Below, one piece after another: positions 15,173 through 22,423 of a stretch of 40,459 bases of DNA (positions are counted from its first letter, which is position 1; every line of letters starts with the position of its first letter). Made by a program: the position numbers and the translations under genes. The notes beneath the pieces were generated by a model, which searched no databases, was not told the DNA's origin, and was given only the letters and a program-made list of their open reading frames with translations. Location of the stretch: the IMG/VR virus record IMGVR_UViG_3300006810_000117, positions 1 through 40,459 of that record; one strand, given 5' to 3'. The stretch is from a virus.

Positions 15173-15357
15173 ACATAAGCACTCATTACGGAACGCATAA
15201 ATATGCCGGGCGTAAATCTCACGTGATCAAAGAACACGACAAGTACGTGGTCATCATGATCCAGGACGCCGCGATTGTCGAAGAACGTGAGATCACCGGA
15301 CACACACAACAATACGCCGAAGATGCAGCAGAGAACTGGGTGCTCGGCGTCATTTGA
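15169..15357 (+). CDS. Small unknown protein upstream of DNA polymerase
   Basis: A 62-aa protein 'MNISTHYGTHKYAGRKSHVI', beta-rich, then a helical C terminus ('QYAEDAAENWVLGVI'). It starts by ATGA overlap and ends 19 bases before the polymerase ATG, so it belongs to the replication operon. Function unknown. Confidence 0.6.
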   Translation: MNISTHYGTHKYAGRKSHVIKEHDKYVVIMIQDAAIVEEREITGHTQQYAEDAAENWVLGVI

Positions 15358-15376
15358 CATCGAGTGGAGAGCAACC

Positions 15377-17137
15377 ATGAAACGCATCGTCTTCGACATC
15401 GAGACTAACAGTCTCGACCCTGACGTTATCCATTGTCTGATCTGTGAAGACTTAGATACGGATTCAATCAAATCGTTTACAGCTGACAATATGGAAGATG
15501 GGCTGCAGCTACTCGCCCAGGCTGATGAGATCATTGGCCATAACATAATCAGCTACGACATTCCCAGCCTTCAGAAAGTCTACAGCAGTTTTGTTCTCCC
15601 TGACACTGTACGTGTAACGGATACGCTAACGCTCTCCAGGCTGATCCACGCCGACCTTACCAATGAAGACTATGAGACCAACTGGTCACATGCAGACGCT
15701 GAGATCCTCCCGAAGCGCATGTATGGTTCCCACAGCCTGAAGGCATGGGGTCTACGTATTGGTCTTCATAAAGGTGACTATGATGGGGGCTGGGAAACCT
15801 TTAATGAAGACATGTGGTACTACTGCGTCCAGGACGTAAAAGTCACCAAGGCTCTGTACAAGAAGTTAGACCCGGACAACTACAGTCAGCCGGCTGTCGA
15901 GCTTGCTCATACCCTGGCAACACTATGTGACAAGATCGGTAAGTTTGGCTGGACGTTCGACGTGAAGAAAGCCAACGAGCTGTATGCTGTCCTGGCAGCC
16001 AGGCGCTCAGAGATCGAGGGTGAGCTGCATGACTTGTTTGACCCTTGGGAGATACACGAAGAGTTCATCCCAAAGCGTGACAACAAGACCCTGGGCTACA
16101 AAGCCGGTATACCATTCGACAAAGTCAAAGTCGTGCAGTTCAATCCAAACAGCCGGCGGCACATCGAGCGCTGCCTGACACATAAGTATGGCTGGACGCC
16201 TAAACTAACCACCGCCCAGGGACACGCACAGATCGATGAGACTGTGTTGTCTTCGCTGGACTACCCAGAAGCACAAAAGCTCGCTGAGTTCTTCATGATT
16301 CAGAAGCGCATTGGGCAGCTGGCTGAAGGCAACCAGGCATGGCTACGTCTGCAGCGTGACGGAAAGCTACACCACAGCATCATTAGCCAGGGTACTGTCA
16401 CACACCGGGCATCACACCGTAATTGTAACCTTGCTCAGGTGCCGGCCACCAGGCTGCCATACGGTAAGCAATGCCGTGAGCTATTTACAGTACAACCAGG
16501 CTACAAGCTGCTAGGTGCAGACCTATCAGGAATCGAGCTGCGCTGCCTGGCGCATTACATGGAAAACAGCACGTACACCAGGGAGCTCCTGGAAGGTGAC
16601 ATACACACCGTAAACCAGCGAGCAGCTGGCCTCGAAACACGCGACCAAAGTAAGCGGTTTATCTATGCGTATCTCTACGGTGCCGGCGCTGCCAAGATTG
16701 GTGAGGTGGTCGGTGGCGGCTTCAAAGAAGGTAGGCAGCTGCTTGATCGTTTCAATGAACGGATGCCAGCTGTAGGACGCCTGAGAAAGGCCGTAGAGAG
16801 CGCTGCAGAGCGTGGTTATCTACTGGGGCTCGATGGTAGGCACATCAAGATCAGAAGCCCTCACAAGGCTCTGAACAGCCTTCTGCAGGGTGCTGGCGCA
16901 ACCATCGCGGCTACCTGGCTAATCGAGACACAAAAGCAACTGATCGAAGCTGACCTGGACGCCAACATCATGGCCTGGGTTCACGATGAAATCCAAATAC
17001 AAGTCAGAGAAAGGGACGCAGATCATGTCGGTGATATCGTTCGAAAAAGCGCGGAAAGCGCTGGAGAAGCGTGGGATTTCTGTCTCCCAGTCGCAGCTGA
17101 GTGGCAGCTCGGAGACAGCTGGGCAGACACCCACTAA
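15377..17137 (+). CDS. DNA polymerase, family A (T7 gp5 type)
   Basis: A 586-aa replicative polymerase, shorter than T7 gp5 (704). The ATG at 15377 follows GGAGAG, and a longer frame from 15275 is rejected. The 3'-5' exonuclease has 'VFDIETNSL', 'GHNIISYDIPSL' and 'YCVQDVKVT', so proofreading is intact. The polymerase has motif A D382 ('GADLSGIELRCLAHYM'), motif B 'RDQSKRFIYAYLYGAG' with Tyr430 at the E. coli 762 / T7 526 position, and motif C 'WVHDEIQIQV' with D537. The Tyr class is linked in the literature to lytic phages, which contrasts with the integrase. The 3' end overlaps the 17025 gene by 113 bases. Confidence 0.95.
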   Translation: MKRIVFDIETNSLDPDVIHCLICEDLDTDSIKSFTADNMEDGLQLLAQADEIIGHNIISYDIPSLQKVYSSFVLPDTVRVTDTLTLSRLIHADLTNEDYETNWSHADAEILPKRMYGSHSLKAWGLRIGLHKGDYDGGWETFNEDMWYYCVQDVKVTKALYKKLDPDNYSQPAVELAHTLATLCDKIGKFGWTFDVKKANELYAVLAARRSEIEGELHDLFDPWEIHEEFIPKRDNKTLGYKAGIPFDKVKVVQFNPNSRRHIERCLTHKYGWTPKLTTAQGHAQIDETVLSSLDYPEAQKLAEFFMIQKRIGQLAEGNQAWLRLQRDGKLHHSIISQGTVTHRASHRNCNLAQVPATRLPYGKQCRELFTVQPGYKLLGADLSGIELRCLAHYMENSTYTRELLEGDIHTVNQRAAGLETRDQSKRFIYAYLYGAGAAKIGEVVGGGFKEGRQLLDRFNERMPAVGRLRKAVESAAERGYLLGLDGRHIKIRSPHKALNSLLQGAGATIAATWLIETQKQLIEADLDANIMAWVHDEIQIQVRERDADHVGDIVRKSAESAGEAWDFCLPVAAEWQLGDSWADTH

Positions 17138-17375
17138 AGAATACGATCTGACACTGCACGACCTGGAAATGTGGGTCGTCCTGGATCGAGCGCTACGGCG
17201 TCCGTTTACCACCAAAGGTCAGTTTGCCAGGGACAGCGCAACCATCATTGCATGCGCTGCCGACCTCGGGCTGATCTCTACCAGGATCGATGAAGAGCGT
17301 TGGGGCAACGTCTGGTTCATCACTCAGCACGGTATGGATTTTCACAAGGGGATATTAAATGAAATTACTGATTGA
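17025..17375 (+). CDS. Unknown protein, long overlap with the polymerase 3' end
   Basis: A 116-aa protein beginning 'MSVISFEKARKALEKRGISV'. The ATG at 17025 has AAGGGA about eight bases upstream; an earlier in-frame ATG lies at 16986. Residues 45-116 ('TLHDLEMWVVLDRALRR', 'DSATIIACAADLGLIST') look like a folded, helical domain resembling a small winged-helix. The first third is encoded inside the polymerase gene in another frame. It overlaps the exonuclease start by 17 bases. Function unknown. Confidence 0.6.
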   Translation: MSVISFEKARKALEKRGISVSQSQLSGSSETAGQTPTKEYDLTLHDLEMWVVLDRALRRPFTTKGQFARDSATIIACAADLGLISTRIDEERWGNVWFITQHGMDFHKGILNEITD

Positions 17376-18090
17376 CGCCGACATCTATGCCTTCCGGGCA
17401 GTAGCGGCAACAGAAGAAGAGACAGACTGGGGCGATGACATTTGGTCACTCTCTACTGATCTGAAGGTAGCAAAAAGGATCGTCCAGGAATCATTTGATC
17501 AATTCTATGAAACCCTGGGATCAGAAGACATCCTGTTGTGCTTCAGCAGCAAGGATAACTTCCGCAAACGCATAAACCCTACATACAAGTCGGGGCGCAA
17601 GAAGACACGCAAGCCGCTTGGTTACGTGGCTTTGTGTGACTGGCTAAAGCACAACTATCCGCACTTTAGTAAGCCTGGCCTGGAAGCTGACGACTGCCTG
17701 GGTATCATGGCGACTACACCAGAGAACGTGGGCAAGGCGATTATCGTTAGTGACGATAAAGACTTAAAGACAATACCTGGGAAGCTGTACCGGCCAACAG
17801 CCGATGAGCGTCTGGACATCACAGAAGCCGAAGCAGACAAGCATTTCTATATGCAGACGCTGACCGGCGATAGCACTGATGGCTACCCAGGCTGCCCAAC
17901 CATTGGACAGAAGAGAGCTGAGGGGCTGCTAGGTCAGCGCCCGGCATGGTCAGTGGTTGAGCAAGCATTCATTAAACAAGGTCTGACTAAGGCTGACGCG
18001 CTGCTACAGGCTCGCATGGCCAGGATACTACGCTGGTCAGACTGGGACACAACTAGGAATGAACCAAAGCTATGGGAGCCAGCAGCATGA
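17359..18090 (+). CDS. 5'-3' exonuclease (T7 gp6 type, PIN/FEN fold)
   Basis: A 243-aa protein. Acidic motifs of the FEN-like family are visible: 'LLIDADIYAFRA' at the N terminus, 'RKRINPTYKSGRK', 'GLEADDCLGIM', 'IIVSDDKDLKTIPG' and 'TLTGDSTDGYPG...IGQKRA' (helix-hairpin-helix region). It should remove RNA primers, degrade host DNA and help recombine or concatenate phage DNA. Its place after the polymerase is as in T7. Its TGA overlaps the start of the next gene. Confidence 0.92.
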   Translation: MKLLIDADIYAFRAVAATEEETDWGDDIWSLSTDLKVAKRIVQESFDQFYETLGSEDILLCFSSKDNFRKRINPTYKSGRKKTRKPLGYVALCDWLKHNYPHFSKPGLEADDCLGIMATTPENVGKAIIVSDDKDLKTIPGKLYRPTADERLDITEAEADKHFYMQTLTGDSTDGYPGCPTIGQKRAEGLLGQRPAWSVVEQAFIKQGLTKADALLQARMARILRWSDWDTTRNEPKLWEPAA

Positions 18091-18314
18091 CTTATGAATT
18101 ACTACGGACAACTACAGATATGCATGACCACCGGTATTGCGTGGGTGTCAATGGTGAGCCGATGACTAACCCTACGCACTCAGTCGTGGCAGCTGAGCAA
18201 GCAAAGAGAATCTGCGAGCGTTACAAGCTGCAGGGTCATTACTCCATCAACATGTTGTTCATGATCGATTGTGAACGCAAAGCAAAAGAGGCGGCGATTG
18301 GTCATGAGGCATGA
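18087..18314 (+). CDS. Small unknown protein
   Basis: A 75-aa protein 'MTYELLRTTTDMHDHRYCVG', with a helical C-terminal half ('AAEQAKRICERYKLQG'). The ATG at 18087 overlaps the exonuclease stop. It contains a few Cys and His but no clear metal motif. Part of the replication/nucleotide operon. Function unknown. Confidence 0.6.
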   Translation: MTYELLRTTTDMHDHRYCVGVNGEPMTNPTHSVVAAEQAKRICERYKLQGHYSINMLFMIDCERKAKEAAIGHEA

Positions 18315-18561
18315 GGATTACATGAAAGAAATGGAAGACGGCGAAGTGCATAGCCCCGGTCATTACACAATGACAGGCATGGAATGCAAAGAGGCTATCG
18401 AGGGCATGCTCGGTGACCATGTAGTGCATGCCTGGCGAGCCAACATCCTCAAGTACATTTGGCGCTACCAAGAGAAGGGCGGCATCCAGGATCTTGAGAA
18501 GGCTCAAGTCTACCTGGGGTTCCTGATCCAGTACGAGAAGGAAAATGAGACATGGCGATAG
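18304..18561 (+). CDS. DUF3310 protein (SaV-like nucleotide-kinase-annotated family)
   Basis: An 85-aa protein. The landmarks 'PGHYTMTGMECKEAIEGML', 'ANILKYIWRYQEKGG' and 'DLEKAQVYLGFLI' identify DUF3310, a family common in phages and often labelled as a putative nucleotide kinase without biochemical proof. The start at 18304 overlaps the previous gene; an ATG at 18322 after GAGG is the alternative. It lies directly before MazG and RNR genes, so a role in nucleotide pools is reasonable. Confidence 0.8.
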   Translation: MRHEDYMKEMEDGEVHSPGHYTMTGMECKEAIEGMLGDHVVHAWRANILKYIWRYQEKGGIQDLEKAQVYLGFLIQYEKENETWR

Positions 18562-18881
18562 ACAGCTTGACTGAATACCAAAAGAAAGCTGCAAGCACCG
18601 CCATCTACTCAATTAACCAACAGATCAACTACCCAGCTCTCGGCTTAGCCGGCGAGGTCGGTGAGGTGTGCAACAAGCTAAAGAAACTAATCCGTGATGA
18701 CATCACCCTGGATGACATCCGCGACGACTTGAAAAGCGAGCTGGGCGACTGCCTCTGGTACCTCGCTGTCCTGGCAAGAGACCTGGAGCTCAGCCTGGAT
18801 GAGATCGCAGAACAAAACCTACAGAAACTAGCAGATAGAAAGCAGCGAGGGACGCTGCATGGATCGGGAGATACCAGATGA
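18552..18881 (+). CDS. MazG-like nucleotide pyrophosphohydrolase
   Basis: A 109-aa protein. 'GLAGEVGEVCNKLKK' (EVGE, the ExxE half) and 'SELGDCLWYLA' (ExxD half) form the metal-binding four-helix motif of all-alpha NTP pyrophosphatases. It should hydrolyse non-canonical or excess (d)NTPs; in phages a role in altering (p)ppGpp has also been proposed. It overlaps DUF3310 by ten bases and the RNR by four (ATGA), so the three genes form a nucleotide-metabolism unit. Confidence 0.88.
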   Translation: MAIDSLTEYQKKAASTAIYSINQQINYPALGLAGEVGEVCNKLKKLIRDDITLDDIRDDLKSELGDCLWYLAVLARDLELSLDEIAEQNLQKLADRKQRGTLHGSGDTR

Positions 18882-20593
18882 ATAATATGATGAAGCACAA
18901 CCAGCATTACGGCATGACACTGCCGTTGTCCGATGAGATCGATAGGCAAAAGTATCGCCAGGTCGGTGAGGACTTCTACAGCAAGGTAGTACGTATTGCA
19001 GATGCTTTGAAAGACACACCGGAACACTTCGAGGACTTCAAGGACGCCATGCGTCACATGCGGTTCCTGCCAGCTGGCCGTGTACAGAATGCAATGGGCG
19101 CTGCCCGGCAGACTACAGCATACAACTGCTTTGTCAGCGGCATCATCGAAGACAGCATGGACGTAATCATGAAGCGAGCCGCAGAGGCAGCTGAGACCAT
19201 GCGTCGCGGTGGTGGCATTGGTTATGACTTCAGCCGGCTGCGGCCACGCGGTGAGCTGATCAAGAGCCTCGATAGTAAGGCGTCAGGCGCTGTTAGTTTC
19301 ATGGGTATCTTTGATGCCGTGTGTCAGACCATCGCCAGCAGCGGCCACCGTAGAGGCGCTCAGATGGGTGTGCTGCGTGTTGATCACCCCGACATCGAGC
19401 AGTTCATTACTACGAAACATGACAGTACGACACTGACAGGTTTCAATATCTCTGTGGGTATCACGGATGAGTTCATGAATTACCTGGATGCTGGCAAGCC
19501 TTTCCCACTGCGCTTCGAAGGCAAGGTGTACAAAGAGGTAGACCCGGTCGCCTTGTGGGACATGATCATGAGAAGCACATATGATTGGGCTGAGCCAGGC
19601 GTAGTATTCCTGGATCGTATGAACGAGATGAATAACCTCTGGTACTGTGAGACCCTGGAAGCCACTAACCCATGCGCTGAGCAGCCTCTGCCACCGTATG
19701 GTGCATGCTTGCTGGGCAGCTTTAACCTTACCAAGTACGTAGACGATAAGTCATTCGACTGGGATCAGTACAAGTCTGACATCCACACAGTAGTGAGAGC
19801 CATGGACAACGTGGTTGACCGCACGATCTACCCACTGCCTGAGCAGAAGAGTGAAGCAGAGAACAAGCGCCGCATGGGATTAGGTGTCACTGGCATGGCC
19901 AATGCTGGTGAGCTGTTAGGCTACCCATACGCTACACCTACATTCATGGAGTGGGCTGAGAAGGCACTCAAGATGCTGCGTGATGAGTGTTACACAGCGT
20001 CAGCGCTGCTTGCCCAGGAGAAAGGTGCATTCCCACTGTACGACAAAGAGAAGTACACCCAGGGCAGGTTCTTCAAGACACTACCAAAGAAGGTACGTGA
20101 GCTGATCGAAGAGCATGGATTGCGTAACTCACACCTGACTAGCATCGCACCCACAGGCACCATCAGCCTGACTGCAGATAACGTAAGCTCAGGCATCGAG
20201 CCACCATACAGTCTGTACTACGACCGTACCATCCAACAGTTCGATGGCCACCAGATCGAGCGTGTGGAAGACTACGCATACAACCAGGGCGTCAGTGGAC
20301 GCACAGCCAATGAGATCACTGCAGATGAACACGTGGATGTCTTATGCCTGGCATCTAAGTACGTGGACAGCGCAGTGAGTAAGACATGTAACGTGGGTGA
20401 TGATGTGACCTACGATGAGTTCAAGCAGCTGTATTACAAAGCCTGGAAGGGGGGCTGTAAGGGCATCACTACGTTCAGAGCAGCTGGCAAGAGGTTTGGT
20501 ATCCTCAATGAGGTAAAGCCAGACAAGGAAGAACCTGCGAAGGCTGAGGCATGCTTCATTGACCCTGGCACAGGACAGAAGAGCTGTGAGTAA
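18878..20593 (+). CDS. Ribonucleotide reductase, class II (adenosylcobalamin-dependent)
   Basis: A 571-aa single-chain enzyme that reduces ribonucleotides to deoxyribonucleotides using B12, so it needs no oxygen and no separate small subunit. Visible features are C84 ('TAYNCFVSG'), the finger-loop radical region 'NPCAEQPLPPYGACLLG' with C266, 'RRGGGIGYDFSRLRPRG', 'IAPTGTISL' and a C-terminal tail with further Cys ('EACFIDPGTGQKSCE') for re-reduction by thioredoxin-type donors. No NrdB gene is nearby, which supports class II. The host must make or import cobalamin. Confidence 0.93.
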   Translation: MNNMMKHNQHYGMTLPLSDEIDRQKYRQVGEDFYSKVVRIADALKDTPEHFEDFKDAMRHMRFLPAGRVQNAMGAARQTTAYNCFVSGIIEDSMDVIMKRAAEAAETMRRGGGIGYDFSRLRPRGELIKSLDSKASGAVSFMGIFDAVCQTIASSGHRRGAQMGVLRVDHPDIEQFITTKHDSTTLTGFNISVGITDEFMNYLDAGKPFPLRFEGKVYKEVDPVALWDMIMRSTYDWAEPGVVFLDRMNEMNNLWYCETLEATNPCAEQPLPPYGACLLGSFNLTKYVDDKSFDWDQYKSDIHTVVRAMDNVVDRTIYPLPEQKSEAENKRRMGLGVTGMANAGELLGYPYATPTFMEWAEKALKMLRDECYTASALLAQEKGAFPLYDKEKYTQGRFFKTLPKKVRELIEEHGLRNSHLTSIAPTGTISLTADNVSSGIEPPYSLYYDRTIQQFDGHQIERVEDYAYNQGVSGRTANEITADEHVDVLCLASKYVDSAVSKTCNVGDDVTYDEFKQLYYKAWKGGCKGITTFRAAGKRFGILNEVKPDKEEPAKAEACFIDPGTGQKSCE

Positions 20594-20595
20594 AC

Positions 20596-20781
20596 ATGTC
20601 GTACCATGACATAAGCAAAGGACTACCAGCGTGTGACAAGTGCAAGACCAATGATGCATTTGTCTACTCTGGTGGTGTGTTTGTATGTAGTGAATGTGGT
20701 GTACGTGAGCTGCAGAAGCAGCAGAAGACTAACCCTCACATCAGACCATGGTTAGAAGCACCACGTGGCACCGAGCACTGA
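20596..20781 (+). CDS. Small zinc-ribbon protein
   Basis: A 61-aa protein. Two Cys pairs, CDKC (residues 13-16) and CSEC (31-34), 15 residues apart with beta-type sequence between ('FVYSGGVFV'), form a typical zinc ribbon. It starts two bases after the RNR stop and is the last gene of the middle block. It could bind nucleic acid or help the RNR redox cycle; neither can be decided. Confidence 0.7.
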   Translation: MSYHDISKGLPACDKCKTNDAFVYSGGVFVCSECGVRELQKQQKTNPHIRPWLEAPRGTEH

Positions 20782-20814
20782 CTCATAACCAAAGCTAGGT
20801 AGGTGGGTGGCAAA

Positions 20815-20853
20815 CCTGGGAAGCTAATAAGGTTATAATTAGTCTCTCCCAGG
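20815..20853 (+). terminator. Hairpin after the middle operon, possible terminator
   Basis: Nested stems CCTGGGA/TCCCAGG (7 bp) and CTAAT/ATTAG (5 bp). No T-tract follows, so it is not a standard rho-independent terminator. It could be a processing site or a weak terminator ahead of the late promoter. Confidence 0.35.
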
Positions 20854-20874
20854 CTTACCATAAGTTTCAAGGCT

Positions 20875-20890
20875 ACTTGTGTTCCCCCAT
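20875..20890 (+). promoter_or_regulatory. Promoter-like motif, copy 4 (late block)
   Basis: ACTTGTGTTCCCCCAT, identical over 16 bases to copies 1 and 3. It lies about 570 bases before the first late gene (21458), leaving a long untranslated leader that includes the repeat array. Confidence 0.75.
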
Positions 20891-20948
20891 TAGAGAGAGT
20901 GGTCTCACAAGACTGCTTGATCTCTTTTGATACCACAGTACAACAGTT

Positions 20949-20965
20949 ACTAATAGTCTATTAGT
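20949..20965. promoter_or_regulatory. 17-bp perfect palindrome
   Basis: ACTAATAG-T-CTATTAGT, eight-base arms around one base. A likely site for a dimeric DNA-binding protein. It lies 59 bases after promoter motif copy 4. Confidence 0.4.
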
Positions 20966-20989
20966 TGTAAGTGATTGGATTACTTTGGT

Positions 20990-21018
20990 TGCTGACTACG
21001 GACAACCACCAGTCAGCA
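20990..21018. repeat. Hairpin A flanking the repeat array
   Basis: TGCTGACT (20990-20997) pairs perfectly with AGTCAGCA (21011-21018). Its right arm is part of the 13-mer ACCAGTCAGCATG (21008-21020), repeated at 21235-21247 in hairpin B on the other side of the array. Confidence 0.65.
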
Positions 21019-21050
21019 TGGGTAACCAGGACAGAACACTGGATACAGTG

Positions 21051-21139
21051 GATGACTAAGGTAGACTAAGGATGACTAAGGATGACTAAGGTCATCGAAG
21101 GATGACTAAGGATGACTAAGGTGGACGGTGGTGACTAAG
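21051..21139 (+). repeat. Tandem array of 10-bp repeats (GATGACTAAG)
   Basis: Seven contiguous 10-base units from 21051 to 21120. Five are exactly GATGACTAAG; two are variants (GTAGACTAAG, GTCATCGAAG). A further partial unit GTGACTAAG lies at 21131-21139. The period is about one helical turn, so every unit faces the same side of the helix, as in iteron-type protein-binding arrays. T7 has arrays of a 7-base repeat (CCTAAAG) beside its terminal repeats, which is a possible analogy. Confidence 0.85.
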
Positions 21140-21226
21140 TCCCGATTTGTATTAAAGACTAATGACCCACCACGGTTAATGTTCACTAATGTCCTAATGT
21201 CGGTGAGCTGATCAGTGTTTTTGTAT

Positions 21227-21245
21227 TGCTGATTACCAGTCAGCA
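21227..21245. repeat. Hairpin B flanking the repeat array
   Basis: TGCTGA (21227-21232) pairs with TCAGCA (21240-21245) around a seven-base loop. It shares TTGCTGA and the 13-mer ACCAGTCAGCATG with hairpin A. Confidence 0.6.
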
Positions 21246-21457
21246 TGACGCAGGTATCCAACGATTACAGCATGTTATCATGACATGGCCATGAAACCTG
21301 GTACCATACGCTGCAAAACGACCCCCCATGGGTCAACAACAAGGTCAATTTCAAAAAGAGGCTAAAGGTCTGCTTGTTGTTGTTGTTGTCAGACCCTCGT
21401 TAAACCAGCGCCACATTTGGACAACATATCACATACATACAATAGGAATACAAACAG

Positions 21458-22126
21458 ATGGCTCTAGAATCCGGCACCTACATAGACAGCTTGGTAAGCA
21501 CAAACCCAGCTGCGACTGACGGTCTCGCGCAAGCTGACGACCACATGCGGTTAATCAAAGCCACTATCCTAGCGTCATTCCCAAACATTACCGGGGCTAT
21601 GACCGCTACACATACCGTACTAAACGGCCTAGACGCCCGTGTGACATCCTTAGAAGACGCTTTCACCAGCGGCACTAAGATGCTCTTCCAGCAGTCTACA
21701 GCCCCCACAGGATGGACTAAAGACACCACCCACGATGACAAGGCGCTACGTGTAGTCACGGGTACTGCTAGTTCCGGCGGTACTAACGCCTTCTCGACAC
21801 TTGATGCCACCGCAAGTGGTACAGTCAACAGTTCAATCTCAGGCTCAACCGCTGGACACACACTGACAATCTCACAGATACCCTCACACACCCACAGTCA
21901 ACGCACAGACCGTGTACAGGAAGGTTTCGATAACGGCGTGTCATACGCAGGTTACTCGCCTAGCGCAGGAAACCACGCACCAACCACATGGAACATAGGT
22001 TCCACAGGTGGCGGTGGGTCGCACGCACACGGTGCAGGATCACTCACAGTTACCTCAACATTCACAGGATCAGCAAATGCGCTGGATGTTCAGTATGTCG
22101 ATGTAATCATCGCAACTAAGGATTAA
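21458..22126 (+). CDS. Tail collar-domain fibre protein
   Basis: A 222-aa protein, first gene of the late block. Residues 1-65 are helical ('DHMRLIKATILASFPNITGA'). The centre has 'FQQSTAPTGWTKDTTHDDKA', the signature start of the phage tail-collar domain, followed by Gly/Ser/Thr-rich sequence with His pairs ('IPSHTHS', 'GSHAHG') typical of metal-binding fibre tips, and a C-terminal 'VQYVDVIIATKD' strand. It should be a distal tail fibre. It is far from the main fibre cassette on this map, but after circularisation it remains a separate adhesin. Confidence 0.82.
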   Translation: MALESGTYIDSLVSTNPAATDGLAQADDHMRLIKATILASFPNITGAMTATHTVLNGLDARVTSLEDAFTSGTKMLFQQSTAPTGWTKDTTHDDKALRVVTGTASSGGTNAFSTLDATASGTVNSSISGSTAGHTLTISQIPSHTHSQRTDRVQEGFDNGVSYAGYSPSAGNHAPTTWNIGSTGGGGSHAHGAGSLTVTSTFTGSANALDVQYVDVIIATKD

Positions 22127-22135
22127 GAGCAAATC

Positions 22136-22417
22136 ATGAAGATTGAGGTTAAGCAGAACTGCCCACTCGATAGCTTCAAGCCATGCCGGCAGTTCGACTG
22201 CGCGTGGTTTATGAAGATTAACGGTAAGAACCCAAACACCGGCGAGCCCACAGAAGAGTGGGGATGCGCCATGGCCTGGATGCCAGTACTCATGATTGAG
22301 AATGCACAACAGAGCCGCGCAGCTGGTGCCGCAGTAGAGAGCTTCCGTAATGAAATGGTCAAACAAAATGAGCGCAACCTGCAGCAGCTAACCACAGGTA
22401 ACCTAAGACTGGAGTAA
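22136..22417 (+). CDS. Conserved four-cysteine protein of marine podoviruses, unknown function
   Basis: A 93-aa protein with 'CPLDSFKPCRQFDCAWFMKI' (C9, C17, C22) and a fourth Cys in 'EEWGCAMAW', followed by a helical, Gln-rich C-terminal half. I recall near-identical proteins from marine podoviruses at the same place before the nozzle gene. The fixed Cys pattern suggests metal or Fe-S binding, but this is inference. It is in the structural block and could be a virion or assembly protein. Confidence 0.7.
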   Translation: MKIEVKQNCPLDSFKPCRQFDCAWFMKINGKNPNTGEPTEEWGCAMAWMPVLMIENAQQSRAAGAAVESFRNEMVKQNERNLQQLTTGNLRLE

Positions 22418-22423
22418 TACGCT

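Larger units (their letters stand above)
20782..21457 (+). other. 676-bp non-coding control region between middle and late blocks
   Basis: No convincing gene. Contents in order: a nested hairpin (CCTGGGA 20815-20821 with TCCCAGG 20847-20853, and inside it CTAAT/ATTAG), promoter motif copy 4, a 17-bp palindrome, hairpin A, an array of 10-bp repeats, hairpin B, and GC-rich hairpins at 21320-21334 (GACCC/GGGTC) and 21367-21395 (GGTCTG/CAGACC with a GTT-repeat loop). It is by far the longest gene-free stretch in the genome. An origin, packaging site or physical end is possible. Confidence 0.8.

Noticed and set aside
21320-21334. Fifth promoter copy (GACCCCCCATGGGTC)
   Set aside because: It shares only CCCCCAT with the motif and lacks TTGTGTT. 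It is better explained as a five-pair hairpin.
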